A DNA stretch of 64,000 bases from Bradyrhizobium sp. CB1650 (GCF_029761915.1 NZ_CP121695.1:4059501-4123500), one strand, 5' to 3'. Shown: positions 18,207-28,853, numbered from the stretch's first letter. Numbers and translations: made by a program. Notes: generated from the letters alone by a model not told the origin.

Positions 18207-19202
18207 TTACTCCTGCTGCTCGCGCCAGGCGCACTTCGCCGCTTCGCGAAAATCCGAGGGCCGGCTGCCGAAATGGCGGCGGAAGGCGCGGTTGAAATAG
18301 GAGACGTCGCCAAAGCCGCTCTCGTGGGCGATCTGGGCGATGTTGAGATGGCCGAAGCGGCGGTCGACCAGCATGCGATGGGCCCTTGCCAGCCGCTCGG
18401 CGAGCACGAAGGTGGAGAATGTCGAGCCGTCCTGCTCGAACAATTTGCGCACATAGCGCGGCGAGATGCCATGGCGGGCGGCGATCGCTTCCGTCGACAG
18501 CTCGCTGTCGCCGAGCGCGGCCAGGATGTCCGACTTGATCGCGCGCAGCCGCGCCGCAGTGCCGCCGCGCTGCCGCGCGAGCTCGGCATAGTCGCCATGG
18601 GCGCCGAGCGCGAGCGCGGCGAGATCGATCAGGTGATCGGACGCGCTTCGCGCGACCGCCGGATCGGACGGCGGCGCGCCGCTGCCGAGCGTGTCGACAT
18701 AGCGGGACAGAAGGCGCAGCGCGTCGTTGTCGCTCGGGATCGAGCGGCCGAACGCCCGCGTATAGTGCGGGGCAACCCGCGCCAGCACCGGCAGCGAGAA
18801 CAGCAGGGTGACGAAGCTGCCCTCGGTCAGCATGGTGCTGGTCGAAGGATCGAGCGGCGCAATCACGCTCGCGCTGCCGACGCCTGAGATCAGTTCCTTG
18901 CCGAACTGGGTTGCGCTGGCGCGGCCCGAACGCAGCACGCTGATGGCGATGAGGTCCTTGGCCCGCGTTGCGAGCTCCCTGGAGACGCGATAGTGCGCCG
19001 GCGAGCGCGAGCCGGCGGCGATGCTGACATTGGGCAGCAGGTTGAACGTCACGTCGGCATGGAACGGCTGGTCGCCGATCGGTTCGATGTCGACGGTGGC
19101 GATGCCGCGTCCGTAGACCTCGCGCCACATCTGGAGCCGCCTGGCTTGCGGAAAATCGCTCGTCGAAATGCGCGCGCGTCGAAACACTTCCGTATTCTGC
19201 AT
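18207..19202 (-). CDS. AraC family transcriptional regulator
   Basis: The gene encodes 331 residues from ATG 19202, after a GGGCGGGGG purine run. The N-terminal part (about 10-190) looks like the AraC-binding-like cupin domain seen in regulators such as FeaR. The C-terminal 100 residues form the double HTH, ending in IAQIAHESGFGDVSYFNRAF and RHFGSRPSDFR. The gene converges on the BKACE gene with a 5-base gap and diverges from the autotransporter. Its targets could be either. Confidence 0.88.
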   Translation of the reverse strand: MQNTEVFRRARISTSDFPQARRLQMWREVYGRGIATVDIEPIGDQPFHADVTFNLLPNVSIAAGSRSPAHYRVSRELATRAKDLIAISVLRSGRASATQFGKELISGVGSASVIAPLDPSTSTMLTEGSFVTLLFSLPVLARVAPHYTRAFGRSIPSDNDALRLLSRYVDTLGSGAPPSDPAVARSASDHLIDLAALALGAHGDYAELARQRGGTAARLRAIKSDILAALGDSELSTEAIAARHGISPRYVRKLFEQDGSTFSTFVLAERLARAHRMLVDRRFGHLNIAQIAHESGFGDVSYFNRAFRRHFGSRPSDFREAAKCAWREQQE

Positions 19203-19445
19203 TGGCCCCCGCCCTAAATATCGTGTCCAGTCTTGGACGCCGGATCGCGACGTCGCGTTCGAAACCGTTCCGTTTAGGACGATATTTTCCGCGCGATGGT
19301 GGCGCGGGCGCAACAGGGGATGGAACAAACGTCGCGGCGGTACCGCATGGTCCGATGCGGTGCCGCCCAGGCCAAGACAGTCACGGCCTTCCCGGGGTCA
19401 ATTGCGGCGCGCGGCTGCATGGGCCGCAACACTCGGGAATGATTG

Positions 19446-21950
19446 ATGAAAACGACGAACGGCTCGACGCGCCACAAGCCGCTGCACCAGGCGACATTCA
19501 ACACCAGGCGGTCCTGGGGGGTACTGACGATCGCAGCGACCTTGTCGGTAGCCGGCCTTGTGCCGGCGCCGGCAATGGCCGCCTGCGTGCAGTCGGGCAA
19601 CGTCGTCACCTGCAGCGGCGCGAGCAGCACCGGCTTCGGCTCCGGCATCGAGAGCAATCTAGCGCTGACCGTTGCGCCCGGCGCCTCGATCACGGTGCCC
19701 TCGAACGTGAACGCGATTGACCTGGGCGCCGGCAACACGGCCGTCAACAACGGCGCCATTTCGGTCGGCGACAACGCGGCGGGCATGCAGGGCAGCGGCA
19801 ACAACAACACGTTCACCAATGCCGGCACGATCGCTATCGGCTCAGATGCCGCGGGCATCTTCATGCTGGGCAACCACAATTCGGTATCCAATACCGGCGC
19901 GATCACCGGCTCGACACTGATGGGCGTCGGCATCGATGTTCTCGGCACGGGCAATGTCGCGACCAATTCCGGCACGGTCACGCTGACCGGCACGGCCTCG
20001 ACCGGCATCTCCGCCAACGCAACCGGCAACACCATCCAGAATTCGGGGACCATTACGATCGGCGGTGCCAACGGGACCAACGGCCAAGGCGTCTTCCTGC
20101 TCGACAGCAACACTTTAATAAACAGTGGCACGATCCATGCCGCCGGCGACGACAGCGTTGGCGTCAACATCTGGGGCAATGGCAACACGTTGACCAACAG
20201 CGGCACGATCGTCGCGACTGGCGCCTTCGGCCTCGCGGTCGGCTTCGGCGGCACCGGCAACACGCTCGTCAACAACGGTACGATCAAGGGCGGCCCGAAC
20301 GGCTACGCGCTGTTCTCCTTCGGCACCACGGGCAACGTCCTCACCAACAATGGAACACTCGATGGCGCAATGTTCTTCATCGGCACCGGCAGCAGCCTGA
20401 CCAACAACGGGCTCGTCACCATCACCGATCCGGCGACGGCGCTTGCGCCCGGCAATATCGGCTTCGGCGGCGCGTTCATCCAGTCGGGGCAGGGCACCCT
20501 CGCACTTCGCGTCGACAGCGCCGGCCACCGCGACGGCCTGTATGCCCAGGACCAGGCCCAGCTCGGCGGCACTTTGCGTGCCGTGGTGCAGGCCGGGCTC
20601 TATCAACCGACCACGATCTATGCCGGCGTTGTGCAGAGCGCGGGCGCCGTCACCGGACAGTTCGGCGCTGTCACCTCGTCCTCGGCCTTCTTCAACGCGG
20701 CTGCGACCTACAACGCCAATTCCGTGGATCTGACCCTGACGCGCCAGGGATTTGGCGCGGTGGCAGGTGAGACTGCCAACCAGCGCGCGGTCGGCAATGC
20801 GCTGGAGGCCGGCTACTCGCCCTCGCTGACCGGCGCGGCCGCGACGTTCTATTCGCAGCTCCTCCAGGCTGGCTCGGTGGGTGTGCTCGACAAGCTCTCC
20901 GGCGAGGGCACCAGCGGGACCCAGAACACGGCCTTTGCCGCCGGCACCATGTTCGCTCAGACCATGGACGGCCAGATGAATGCCTGGCGCGCCGGCACCC
21001 GTGGCAACGCGGCCGGATCGGGTGCGCTCGGCTATGCCGAGGCCCGGCCGGCGACCTCGGCCTTCAACGCGCTGAAGGCGCCGCCGCTGGTCGAGCCGCA
21101 ATGGCACGCTTGGGCGTCTGGCTTCGGCGCCGGACAGTCGCTGTCGGGCGATGCGGCGGTCGGCAGCGCAGCCTTCAGCGACCGGGTTGCTGGTGGCGCG
21201 GTTGGCGTGGATCATCTCCTAGGTCCCGATCTTCTGGTCGGCGTCGCCGCCGGCGGCTCCAGCGCGACGTTCAAGGTCGATGATCGCGCCACCTCCGGCC
21301 GGCTCGACGGGGCTCATCTCGGAGCCTATGCGATGCGGCGCTTCGGTGCGACTTATGTCTCGGGGCAGCTTGCTTACAGCCACTTCAACAATTCGACCAC
21401 GCGCGCCATCACCGGCGTCGGTGCTGACGAGATCGCGAAGGGGGCGTTCGGCAGCGACCAATTCGGCGGAAGGCTCGAGGTCGGCCGCACCTATGATTTC
21501 GGCCCGGTCGCGGTGACGCCGTTCGCCGCGCTCCAGGCGGCAAGGCTGTGGCAGGCGGGCTATACCGAGACTAGCGTCACGGGGGCGGGGCCCGGCGTGC
21601 TCGGCCTCAGCTATGCGGCGCGGAGCGTGTCGTCGCTGCCGCTGTTCCTCGGCAGCAAATTCGATGCCCGGTTCGATCTCGGCAACGGCATGATGTGGAT
21701 GCCGTTTGCAAGCCTCGCTTGGGTGCACGAATTCTCGCCGACCCGCGACGTCACCGCGACGCTGGTGTCGATGCCGGTTCCGGCCTTCACCGTCGAAGGT
21801 GCGCGGGCCGCCAGCGACGCCGGCCGTGTCGAACTCGGCTCGCGCCTGGTGTTGAACCGCTGGTCGGAGCTGTCGGCGCGTTTCACCGGTGAATTCTCGA
21901 ATGTAGGCCAGAGCTATGCCGGCACCGGAACTTGGCGGGTAAGCTGGTAA
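19446..21950 (+). CDS. autotransporter with beta-barrel domain
   Basis: The 834-residue protein carries an extended N-terminus followed by a signal peptide (hydrophobic run about 26-40, cleavage near APAMA-AC). Residues about 75-330 are a passenger built of degenerate repeats of the form N-T-x-x-N-x-G-T-I (for example NTLTNSGTI, NTLVNNGTI), predicted to form a beta-helix. A linker follows, then an autotransporter translocator domain (about 555-834) starting near EPQWHAWASGFG and ending in GTWRVSW with the expected aromatic C-terminal residue. It is probably displayed on the cell surface. No protease or adhesin motif is recognised. Confidence 0.88.
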   Translation: MKTTNGSTRHKPLHQATFNTRRSWGVLTIAATLSVAGLVPAPAMAACVQSGNVVTCSGASSTGFGSGIESNLALTVAPGASITVPSNVNAIDLGAGNTAVNNGAISVGDNAAGMQGSGNNNTFTNAGTIAIGSDAAGIFMLGNHNSVSNTGAITGSTLMGVGIDVLGTGNVATNSGTVTLTGTASTGISANATGNTIQNSGTITIGGANGTNGQGVFLLDSNTLINSGTIHAAGDDSVGVNIWGNGNTLTNSGTIVATGAFGLAVGFGGTGNTLVNNGTIKGGPNGYALFSFGTTGNVLTNNGTLDGAMFFIGTGSSLTNNGLVTITDPATALAPGNIGFGGAFIQSGQGTLALRVDSAGHRDGLYAQDQAQLGGTLRAVVQAGLYQPTTIYAGVVQSAGAVTGQFGAVTSSSAFFNAAATYNANSVDLTLTRQGFGAVAGETANQRAVGNALEAGYSPSLTGAAATFYSQLLQAGSVGVLDKLSGEGTSGTQNTAFAAGTMFAQTMDGQMNAWRAGTRGNAAGSGALGYAEARPATSAFNALKAPPLVEPQWHAWASGFGAGQSLSGDAAVGSAAFSDRVAGGAVGVDHLLGPDLLVGVAAGGSSATFKVDDRATSGRLDGAHLGAYAMRRFGATYVSGQLAYSHFNNSTTRAITGVGADEIAKGAFGSDQFGGRLEVGRTYDFGPVAVTPFAALQAARLWQAGYTETSVTGAGPGVLGLSYAARSVSSLPLFLGSKFDARFDLGNGMMWMPFASLAWVHEFSPTRDVTATLVSMPVPAFTVEGARAASDAGRVELGSRLVLNRWSELSARFTGEFSNVGQSYAGTGTWRVSW

Positions 21951-22118
21951 CGCGATTGCGCCCGCGGAGGAACAACGCGCGCGCGATGCTCGGGCTTGCC
22001 TGAAGCTTGCCCGCAATCCCCAGGTGAATCCGGTCCGTAGTCGACACGGCTTCCACTTTTCGCCCGACTCTGATTCGATCTTGTCATCTGTCGCATCAGC
22101 GTTCGGGGGAAGTAACAA

Positions 22119-22334
22119 ATGTCCTACACGATCGGGTTCCAGGCCAAGAACCAGAAGGCGATCCTGGCGACCGAGGCGGCTACGGCCAACCAGGCGGTCG
22201 CCGTCGTTGCGGCGCTGCAAAAGAGCTCCAACGCCATCGAGTTCATCCGCTCGCCGCAGGAAGGCGACATGGGCATCGAGATGCTGCTGCTGCTCGCCAA
22301 GGAAGAGGCCGAGGAGATGCCGCAGCGGGTGTAG
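22119..22334 (+). CDS. small conserved-looking hypothetical protein
   Basis: A 71-residue protein beginning MSYTIGFQAKNQKAILATEA, alanine-rich and probably alpha/beta, ending in an acidic KEEAEEMPQRV. A strong GGGGGAAG ribosome site precedes the ATG. It stands alone between the autotransporter and the convergent TetR gene. I do not recognise a family. Confidence 0.6.
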   Translation: MSYTIGFQAKNQKAILATEAATANQAVAVVAALQKSSNAIEFIRSPQEGDMGIEMLLLLAKEEAEEMPQRV

Positions 22335-22352
22335 CCTGCGCGATTGGATTGA

Positions 22353-23024
22353 CTAGCGCGCGTCGCGTGCGAGCGCGCGCGCCGGCGCCCTGGCCTCCGC
22401 CTTGCCGGCGCTCAGCGCCATCGTCGCGACGCTGACCACGCGCGCGATCACGTCCTCGACGTCGTCGAGGTCGCATTTGCCTTCCGACAGTTTCGTCAGC
22501 CGCTCGCTCTCGCGGATGGTGTGGTGCGCCATCGCGAGCGCAAAGTTGAGGCCCCAATAGATATCGACGTCGCTGCGGTCGGGCAGGGACCTGCGCATCG
22601 CAGCGACGAATTTCCGAAGATGGTCGATCTCGCGATTCTTGATGCGGCGGATCGGCGGCACGGACTCGATCGAGGCACGGATCATGAAGCGTGCCGCGGT
22701 CGAGCGCTGGTTCTCTGGCCCTAAGCACCCGCGCAGCGTCGGGCCGACGAGGGCGTGCAAGATCACCTCGATCGGCGCGCGACCGCCGCCTTGCTCTTCC
22801 GCCGCCTTCAATTCGCGCAGCCGCTCGCGGTTGGTCGCGATCGAGCGCGTCACGAACAGCTCTGCGATCAACTCGTCCTTCGAGCCGAAATGATAGTTCA
22901 CGGCAGCTAAGTTGACATTGGCATCCGCGACGATGTCGCGCAGCGTCACGTCGCCGAAGCCGCGATCGGCATAGAGCCGCTCGGCGGCGGCGAGAATGGC
23001 GGTCCGGGTGTGGTCGCTGGCCAT
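22353..23024 (-). CDS. TetR family transcriptional regulator
   Basis: The 223-residue protein has the TetR N-terminal [23 protein letters not shown], then [20 protein letters not shown] and FGSKDELI. The C-terminal domain is of the CerR-like long type. The gene is divergent from the acyl-CoA dehydrogenase with a 221-base gap that holds an 18-bp near-palindrome. It therefore probably represses the fatty- or hydroxy-acid oxidation genes, sensing an acyl-CoA. The ligand is inferred only. Confidence 0.88.
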   Translation of the reverse strand: MASDHTRTAILAAAERLYADRGFGDVTLRDIVADANVNLAAVNYHFGSKDELIAELFVTRSIATNRERLRELKAAEEQGGGRAPIEVILHALVGPTLRGCLGPENQRSTAARFMIRASIESVPPIRRIKNREIDHLRKFVAAMRRSLPDRSDVDIYWGLNFALAMAHHTIRESERLTKLSEGKCDLDDVEDVIARVVSVATMALSAGKAEARAPARALARDAR

Positions 23025-23052
23025 GGGTCGCCCTCACGGGAGGGAGTTGCAA

Positions 23053-23070
23053 TTCAAACAGTTGTATGAA
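23053..23070. promoter_or_regulatory. candidate TetR operator
   Basis: TTCAAACAGTTGTATGAA is an 18-bp near-palindrome (7 of 9 positions paired) located 29 bases before the TetR start. It overlaps a possible + strand promoter (TTGCAA 23047, AACTAT 23070). A further GTTTGAA half-site lies at 23077-23083. Position and symmetry fit TetR autoregulation and control of the divergent gene. Confidence 0.4.
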
Positions 23071-23245
23071 ACTATCGTTTGAAGGCCGGGAAAAGTCAAT
23101 CCGCTTGATGGAATTATGCTGCCGCCCGCGGCGATGGTTCCAGACCTCGGGTCCGCAACTTGCCGAATGGCGCTTGCGGGTCGCACGCGGCGGGAGGACA
23201 GTCCGGCGCAAAACCGCTTTGCAAGAGAGAGACGAGGAGCGTCCC

Positions 23246-24481
<1,236 letters not shown>

Positions 24482-24616
24482 GAGGGGGCGCCCTTTGGTG
24501 CTCCCGACTTCAAGAAACGACAGGGCATGATCCGCGGAAGCCGGATGACCGCTTGACGCAAGCGCGTGTGCGGTCACCGGCTAGGATCATGCACCGACTG
24601 TAGAGGGAGCGTCATC

Positions 24617-25675
24617 GTGGCTGACGGCGTCAGGAAAGACGAGGAGTTCTCGGGCACCAAGCCGGTCGAGGAGCGGCATCGTTTCGACGAGCTGCGCCTG
24701 GACGCCTGGATGCGCGAGAACGTCGAGGGCTATGAGGGCCCGCTGATCGTCCTCCAGTTCAAGGGCGGCCAGTCCAACCCGACCTATCGCCTGAACACGC
24801 CGAACCGCTCTTACGTGATGCGCCGCAAACCGTTCGGCAAATTGCTGCCGTCGGCGCACGCGGTCGACCGCGAATACAAGGTGATCGCGGCACTCGGCAA
24901 GCAGGGTTTTCCGGTCGCGCGCGCTTATGCGCTGTGCCAGGACGACAGCATCATCGGTGCGGCCTTCTACATCATGTCGATGGAGGAGGGCCGGGTGTTC
25001 TGGGATCCGGCGCTGCCGAGCCAGGATCCCGATGCGCGGCGCAAGATCTTCACCAGCAAGATCGAGACGCTGGCGAAGCTCCACATGTTCGATCCCAGTG
25101 CGATTGGCTTGGCCGATTTCGGCAAGCCCGGCAACTATTTCGCGCGCCAGATCGACCGATGGACCAAGCAGTATCGCGCGTCCGAGACCCAGCACATTCC
25201 GGAGTTTGAGAAGGTCGCCGAATGGCTGCCGCGGACCGTGCCGGAACAGGCACGCGTCTCCATCGTCCATGGCGACTATCGCCTCGACAACATGATTTTC
25301 CATGCGACGGAACCGCGCGTGCAGGCCGTGCTCGATTGGGAGCTGTCGACGCTCGGCGATCCCATGGCCGACTTCACCTATCTCTTGATGCAGTGGATCA
25401 TGCCGGGCCTGCAGGGCGTCGATCTCAAGGCGCTGAATATCCCGAGCCTGGAAGAGGCGGCGCAGATCTATTGCAACGTCACCAAGATGAGCGTGCCGGA
25501 TCTCAACTGGTACTTCTCTTATAATTTGTTCCGGCTCGCAGGGATCACCCAGGGTATCGCCGGCCGTATCCGCGACGGCACCGCCGCCAACGCCAAGGCG
25601 CTCGAATCCGCCAAGCGCACCGTGCCGCTATCGAAGGCGTCATGGGAATACGCACAGAAAGCGGGCGCGGTTTGA
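24617..25675 (+). CDS. APH-like phosphotransferase (acyl-CoA dehydrogenase partner)
   Basis: The gene uses GTG 24617 with GAGGGAG upstream, giving 352 residues. Kinase motifs include QFKGGQSNPTYRL (nucleotide loop), the Brenner motif VHGDYRLDNMIF and the metal-binding VLDWELSTLGDPMADF. The family is related to aminoglycoside phosphotransferases. Relatives next to acyl-CoA dehydrogenases (LvaA of levulinate catabolism, the ACAD10/11 kinase domain) phosphorylate 4-hydroxyacyl-CoA. It lies 135 bases behind the dehydrogenase and ends at a rho-independent terminator. An antibiotic-resistance role is unlikely given this context. Confidence 0.87.
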   Translation: MADGVRKDEEFSGTKPVEERHRFDELRLDAWMRENVEGYEGPLIVLQFKGGQSNPTYRLNTPNRSYVMRRKPFGKLLPSAHAVDREYKVIAALGKQGFPVARAYALCQDDSIIGAAFYIMSMEEGRVFWDPALPSQDPDARRKIFTSKIETLAKLHMFDPSAIGLADFGKPGNYFARQIDRWTKQYRASETQHIPEFEKVAEWLPRTVPEQARVSIVHGDYRLDNMIFHATEPRVQAVLDWELSTLGDPMADFTYLLMQWIMPGLQGVDLKALNIPSLEEAAQIYCNVTKMSVPDLNWYFSYNLFRLAGITQGIAGRIRDGTAANAKALESAKRTVPLSKASWEYAQKAGAV

Positions 25676-25680
25676 AGAAT

Positions 25681-25711
25681 AAGGCGCGGCCGATGTGGCC
25701 GCGCCTTTTGT
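25681..25711 (+). terminator. rho-independent terminator after the APH-like gene
   Basis: An 11-bp perfect GC-rich stem (25681-25691 with 25697-25707) and a 5-base loop are followed by TTTT. It begins 5 bases after the stop codon. Confidence 0.85.
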
Positions 25712-25742
25712 TTGTGGTTCTTCTTGTTTCCAAACACTCGGC

Positions 25743-25832
25743 GTCATTGCCCGCGAAAGCGGGCAATCCAGTATTCCAGAGGCAACGTAGGGATACGGAG
25801 AAGTCGCGGCGTACTGCCCCGGGGCATGACAG
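25743..25832 (+). repeat. dispersed palindromic element, copy A
   Basis: The element begins TCATTGCCCGCGAAAGCGGG, continues with CAATCCAGTATTCCAGAG and ends at GTACTGCCCCGGGGCATGAC. It shares these blocks, in the same order and orientation, with 26588-26750 and 31667-31772. It lies between the terminator and the LysE gene. Confidence 0.8.
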
Positions 25833-25866
25833 GTTGCGGAGAAGCAGCGAAAGGACGGCCAGCAAC

Positions 25867-26493
25867 ATGATCGATTCATCCACCCTGATCGCCTATGTCC
25901 TCATCGTCCTCGGCTTCGTCTTCATCCCGGGACCGGCCACACTGCTCACCATGGCGCGTGCCGCGAGCTCCGGAACCAAGGTCGGCATCGCGACGGGCGC
26001 GGGGATTGCGGCGGGCGATGTGATCCACACCAGCATGGCGATCGTCGGACTCTCGGCGATCATCGCCACCTCCGCGCTCTTGTTTAGCATCGTCAAATAT
26101 GCGGGCGCAGGCTTCCTGATCTATCTCGGCATTCGTGCCATGCTCGACAAGGCACCGATCGAGCTGAACGGCGGGGCGCCCGCGATCTCCGCGGGCCGCG
26201 CATTCCGGCAGGCCGTGCTGACCGAGGTGCTCAATCCCAAGACGGCGCTGTTCTTCCTTGCCTTCCTGCCGCAATTCGTCCGGCCGGAACACGGCGCGAC
26301 CGCGCTTCAGCTTGCCGTCTTCGGCATCGTCTTTGTATTGCTCGGCCTTGTCAGCACGATCGTGTTCGCCGTCGGCGCCGGCCGTCTCGGCAATCTCCTG
26401 CGCCGCCATCCTGCCGTGGTGAAGTGGCAGGGCAAGGTGGTCGGGACCATCTACTGCGCCGTCGGCGTGCGGCTGGCGCTACAGGAGCGTTGA
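25867..26493 (+). CDS. LysE/RhtB family amino-acid exporter
   Basis: The 208-residue protein has six hydrophobic segments and the LysE signature FIPGPATLLTMARAASSG near the N-terminus, then GIAAGDVIHTSMAIVGLSA and LNPKTALFFLAFLPQFV. Members export amino acids or related small molecules through the inner membrane. ATG 25867 has an AAAGGA site. The gene stands alone between two copies of a dispersed palindromic element. The substrate is not predictable. Confidence 0.9.
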   Translation: MIDSSTLIAYVLIVLGFVFIPGPATLLTMARAASSGTKVGIATGAGIAAGDVIHTSMAIVGLSAIIATSALLFSIVKYAGAGFLIYLGIRAMLDKAPIELNGGAPAISAGRAFRQAVLTEVLNPKTALFFLAFLPQFVRPEHGATALQLAVFGIVFVLLGLVSTIVFAVGAGRLGNLLRRHPAVVKWQGKVVGTIYCAVGVRLALQER

Positions 26494-26587
26494 AGCACTC
26501 CGCGCTCATGTAGCCCGGGTGAGCACGGCGAACCCGGGACAGCAGTCTCGCCTACCGCTTCGCTCATGCGGGTTCCGTGCTCGCCCG

Positions 26588-26750
26588 CATTGCCCGCGAA
26601 AGCGGCAATCCAGTATTTCCAGAGACGGTGCAGAAATATGGAGAAGCCGCGGCGTACTGGATGCCCGCCTGCCGCCTACGCTGAAGCTTCGGCGCCCCTA
26701 GACCGAAGCCCCGGCGAAGCCTTGGCGTAGCCGGGTCGCGGGGCATGACA
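26588..26750 (+). repeat. dispersed palindromic element, copy B (expanded)
   Basis: It starts CATTGCCCGCGAAAGCGGCA and CCAGTATTTCCAGAG, has GGCGTACTGGATGCCCG in the middle and ends GGGGCATGACA. Relative to copies A and C it carries an extra block of about 70 bases, itself an imperfect palindrome, rich in GAAGC and GGCG, between the last two blocks. Confidence 0.75.
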
Positions 26751-26753
26751 CCT

Positions 26754-26841
26754 GTAGGGTGGGCAAAGGCGCGCTCTTCGCGCCGTGCCCACCGTCCTTG
26801 AAGAGAATATTGGTGGGCACGCTTCGCTTTGCCCACCCTAC
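26754..26841. repeat. GTAGGGTGGG-type nested palindrome
   Basis: Outer arms 26754-26768 and 26827-26841 are a perfect 15-bp inverted repeat. Inner arms 26784-26793 and 26812-26821 are a perfect 10-bp inverted repeat. It ends 3 bases before the stop of the ArgE gene. A related element lies at the other end of that gene (28130-28194). Confidence 0.85.
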
Positions 26842-26844
26842 GGC

Positions 26845-28017
26845 TCAGTCCTTCGCGCAATGCGCGATCAGCCTCTCCACGAACCCCGCGCACTTCTCCA
26901 GCTCCGCCATCTCCACGAACTCGTCCGGCGTATGCGCCTGCGCGATCGCGCCCGGGCCGATCACGACGGAGGGCACGTCGGCCATGCTGACGAACAGGCC
27001 GGCCTCGGTGCCGAAGGCAACTTTGGCGTGGTCGTTGCGTCCGGCGAGGCTCTTGGCGAGCGTGACGATGGCGGCGTCGGCGCCGGTGTCCAGCGCGGGA
27101 TAGTCGAGGATCTCCTCGAAATCGATGCCGCACTCCGGATGCTTAGCTTTCATCGCGGGCTCGAGCTCGGCCCTGGCCCAGGCGATGATCGCGTCCGTCA
27201 CCTGCTTGGATTCGGTGATGCCGATACCGCGGCATTCGAACTCGACCGCGCAATGATCCGGCACGATGTTGAGCGCGGCGCCGCCATGTACGATGCTGGT
27301 GAGCAGCGTCGTGTGCGGGACGTCGTAGAGGTCGTCACGCGCGCCACTGCTGGCGAGCGCCACGGCGCGGCGGCGGATCTCGGTGATCAGCTCGGCCGCG
27401 TATTCGATTGCGTTGACGCCGTCGGGCGCGATCGAGGAATGACGGGCGAGCCCGCGGAAGGTGGCGCGCACGCCGTGCTTGCCCTTGTGGCCAATGATGA
27501 CCTGCATCTGTGTCGGCTCGCCGACGAAGCAGCCGAGCGGCTTGATCCTTTTCTTCACGAGCTCGCCGAGCATCGGCCGCACGCCGACGCAGCCGATCTC
27601 CTCGTCATAGGAGATCGCAAGATGGATCGGCGTCTTGAGCTTCGCCTCCAGCATCTCCGGCACCATGGCAAGGCACACCGCGACAAATCCCTTCATGTCG
27701 GTGGTGCCCCGGCCGTAGAGCCTGCCGTCGCGCTCGACCAATTTGAACGGATCGTGGCTCCAGTCCTGGCCGACGACCGGCACCACGTCGGTGTGGCCCG
27801 ACAGCACCAGACCCGGGCGATCCTCCGGCCCGATCGTGACCCACAGCGAGGCCTTCTGCGCCGGCTCGTCGACGATGCGCTCGGCTTTGACTCCGAGTTC
27901 GGCGAGGTATCGCTCGATATGGGCGATCAAGGGCAGGTTGGAACGGTCGCTGACGGTGTTGAAGGCGACGAGGTCGGCGAGGAGTTTTCGGATTCGGTCG
28001 GATTTTGAATTTGGCAT
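26845..28017 (-). CDS. argE: acetylornithine deacetylase (M20 peptidase family)
   Basis: The 390-residue protein has the M20 metal motifs LSGHTDVVPVVG, GRGTTDMKGFVA, SYDEEIGCVG and GEPTQMQV, plus the C-terminal histidine in AQAHTPDEFVEM. The overall pattern, with NTVSDRSNLPLI near the start, is that of ArgE, which removes the acetyl group from N-acetylornithine. Related M20 deacylases cannot be excluded. ATG 28017 gives the family N-terminus. The longer upstream frame is repeat DNA. The gene stands alone, flanked on both sides by related GTAGGGTGGG palindromes. Confidence 0.85.
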   Translation of the reverse strand: MPNSKSDRIRKLLADLVAFNTVSDRSNLPLIAHIERYLAELGVKAERIVDEPAQKASLWVTIGPEDRPGLVLSGHTDVVPVVGQDWSHDPFKLVERDGRLYGRGTTDMKGFVAVCLAMVPEMLEAKLKTPIHLAISYDEEIGCVGVRPMLGELVKKRIKPLGCFVGEPTQMQVIIGHKGKHGVRATFRGLARHSSIAPDGVNAIEYAAELITEIRRRAVALASSGARDDLYDVPHTTLLTSIVHGGAALNIVPDHCAVEFECRGIGITESKQVTDAIIAWARAELEPAMKAKHPECGIDFEEILDYPALDTGADAAIVTLAKSLAGRNDHAKVAFGTEAGLFVSMADVPSVVIGPGAIAQAHTPDEFVEMAELEKCAGFVERLIAHCAKD

Positions 28018-28129
28018 TTTCCAGGGTCTTGTCGGGAGATTGCGGAGGCCGAGACCGCCTGCACGAACCATACCAACGCCGAGACCAGATCGGCAAATCA
28101 AGACGGTGGCACGTAGCCGGGATGGTCTC

Positions 28130-28194
28130 GTAGGGTGGGTTAGCGAAGCGTAACCCACCACTTTTGTGTCCGGCCTCCGGCCAAACCACCCTAC
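28130..28194. repeat. GTAGGGTGGG-type palindrome
   Basis: Outer blocks GTAGGGTGG and CCACCCTAC enclose GTGGGTTA-GCGAAGCG-TAACCCAC. It has the same ends as the element at 26754-26841 but different inner sequence. It lies upstream of the ArgE start. Confidence 0.75.
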
Positions 28195-28853
28195 AATCCC
28201 TTGTGTTGCCCGTCGGGCGAAACACCCAAACTGTCGGTCAATGAGTTGCGCTCAAATATTCCGCTTTACCGAAATTCGGAAACGGCGTATGTGTCGCCTC
28301 ACTCCGGCCCAAGGAAGAGGGGCGTATCGCGATCGTCACGACACGCGGGCCGGGCGGCGGTGGACGCCAGGTTACATCGACGCGAAGGGCTTCGCAGGGC
28401 AGGTGACTGTGAGCGGAGGCATCGCGCACACGACCGGTGGGATCGGCGTACGGCAAAATCGTGTGGTCCTGGCGCTCGGAGTCTGTGCGTCAAGCCTTGT
28501 GGTGATGTGGTCGCCCAACCGGGCGCGCGCATCAGCCATCCGCAAGGCAACGGGGGCAATAGTGCATCGCTCCCCGGGGAGAGCGCGCCATAAGCCGTTT
28601 CAACCACTGCGCAGGGAAGGCCGGGATGTTTCCGGTTGCCCCCGCGGTTTTTCCCGCTGTGCTTCGTAGCGCGAATCTACTCTTGCGCACGGCGGGCCAT
28701 GGGAGCCAGCCGGCTCCCGGTCTTCCCTGCGCCCTCTTTCATTTCCGAGGGTGAAGCGACGAAGCAAAGCTCGGGCGAAACGCGCCGCGAGAGTGCGAAG
28801 GTGTGTCTGCAATCTGTAATACGAATTGAAGAGCGGCGCTCTCACCCACATTC

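Larger units (their letters stand above)
26494..26844. other. intergenic region made almost entirely of palindromic repeats
   Basis: This 351-base gap between LysE and the convergent ArgE gene holds copy B of the dispersed element and a GTAGGGTGGG-type nested palindrome. It also has a CCCGGGTGAGCACGG-type stretch at the left. No coding region is credible. Confidence 0.8.

Noticed and set aside
24617..25675. Aminoglycoside-resistance kinase
   Set aside because: The APH fold is shared, but the pairing with an acyl-CoA dehydrogenase and the closest-looking motifs indicate an acyl-CoA-linked kinase.
28166..28669. Possible 167-codon gene
   Set aside because: No ribosome site, composition unlike the real neighbours, overlapping open frames of similar length in other phases, and location within repeat-like DNA.
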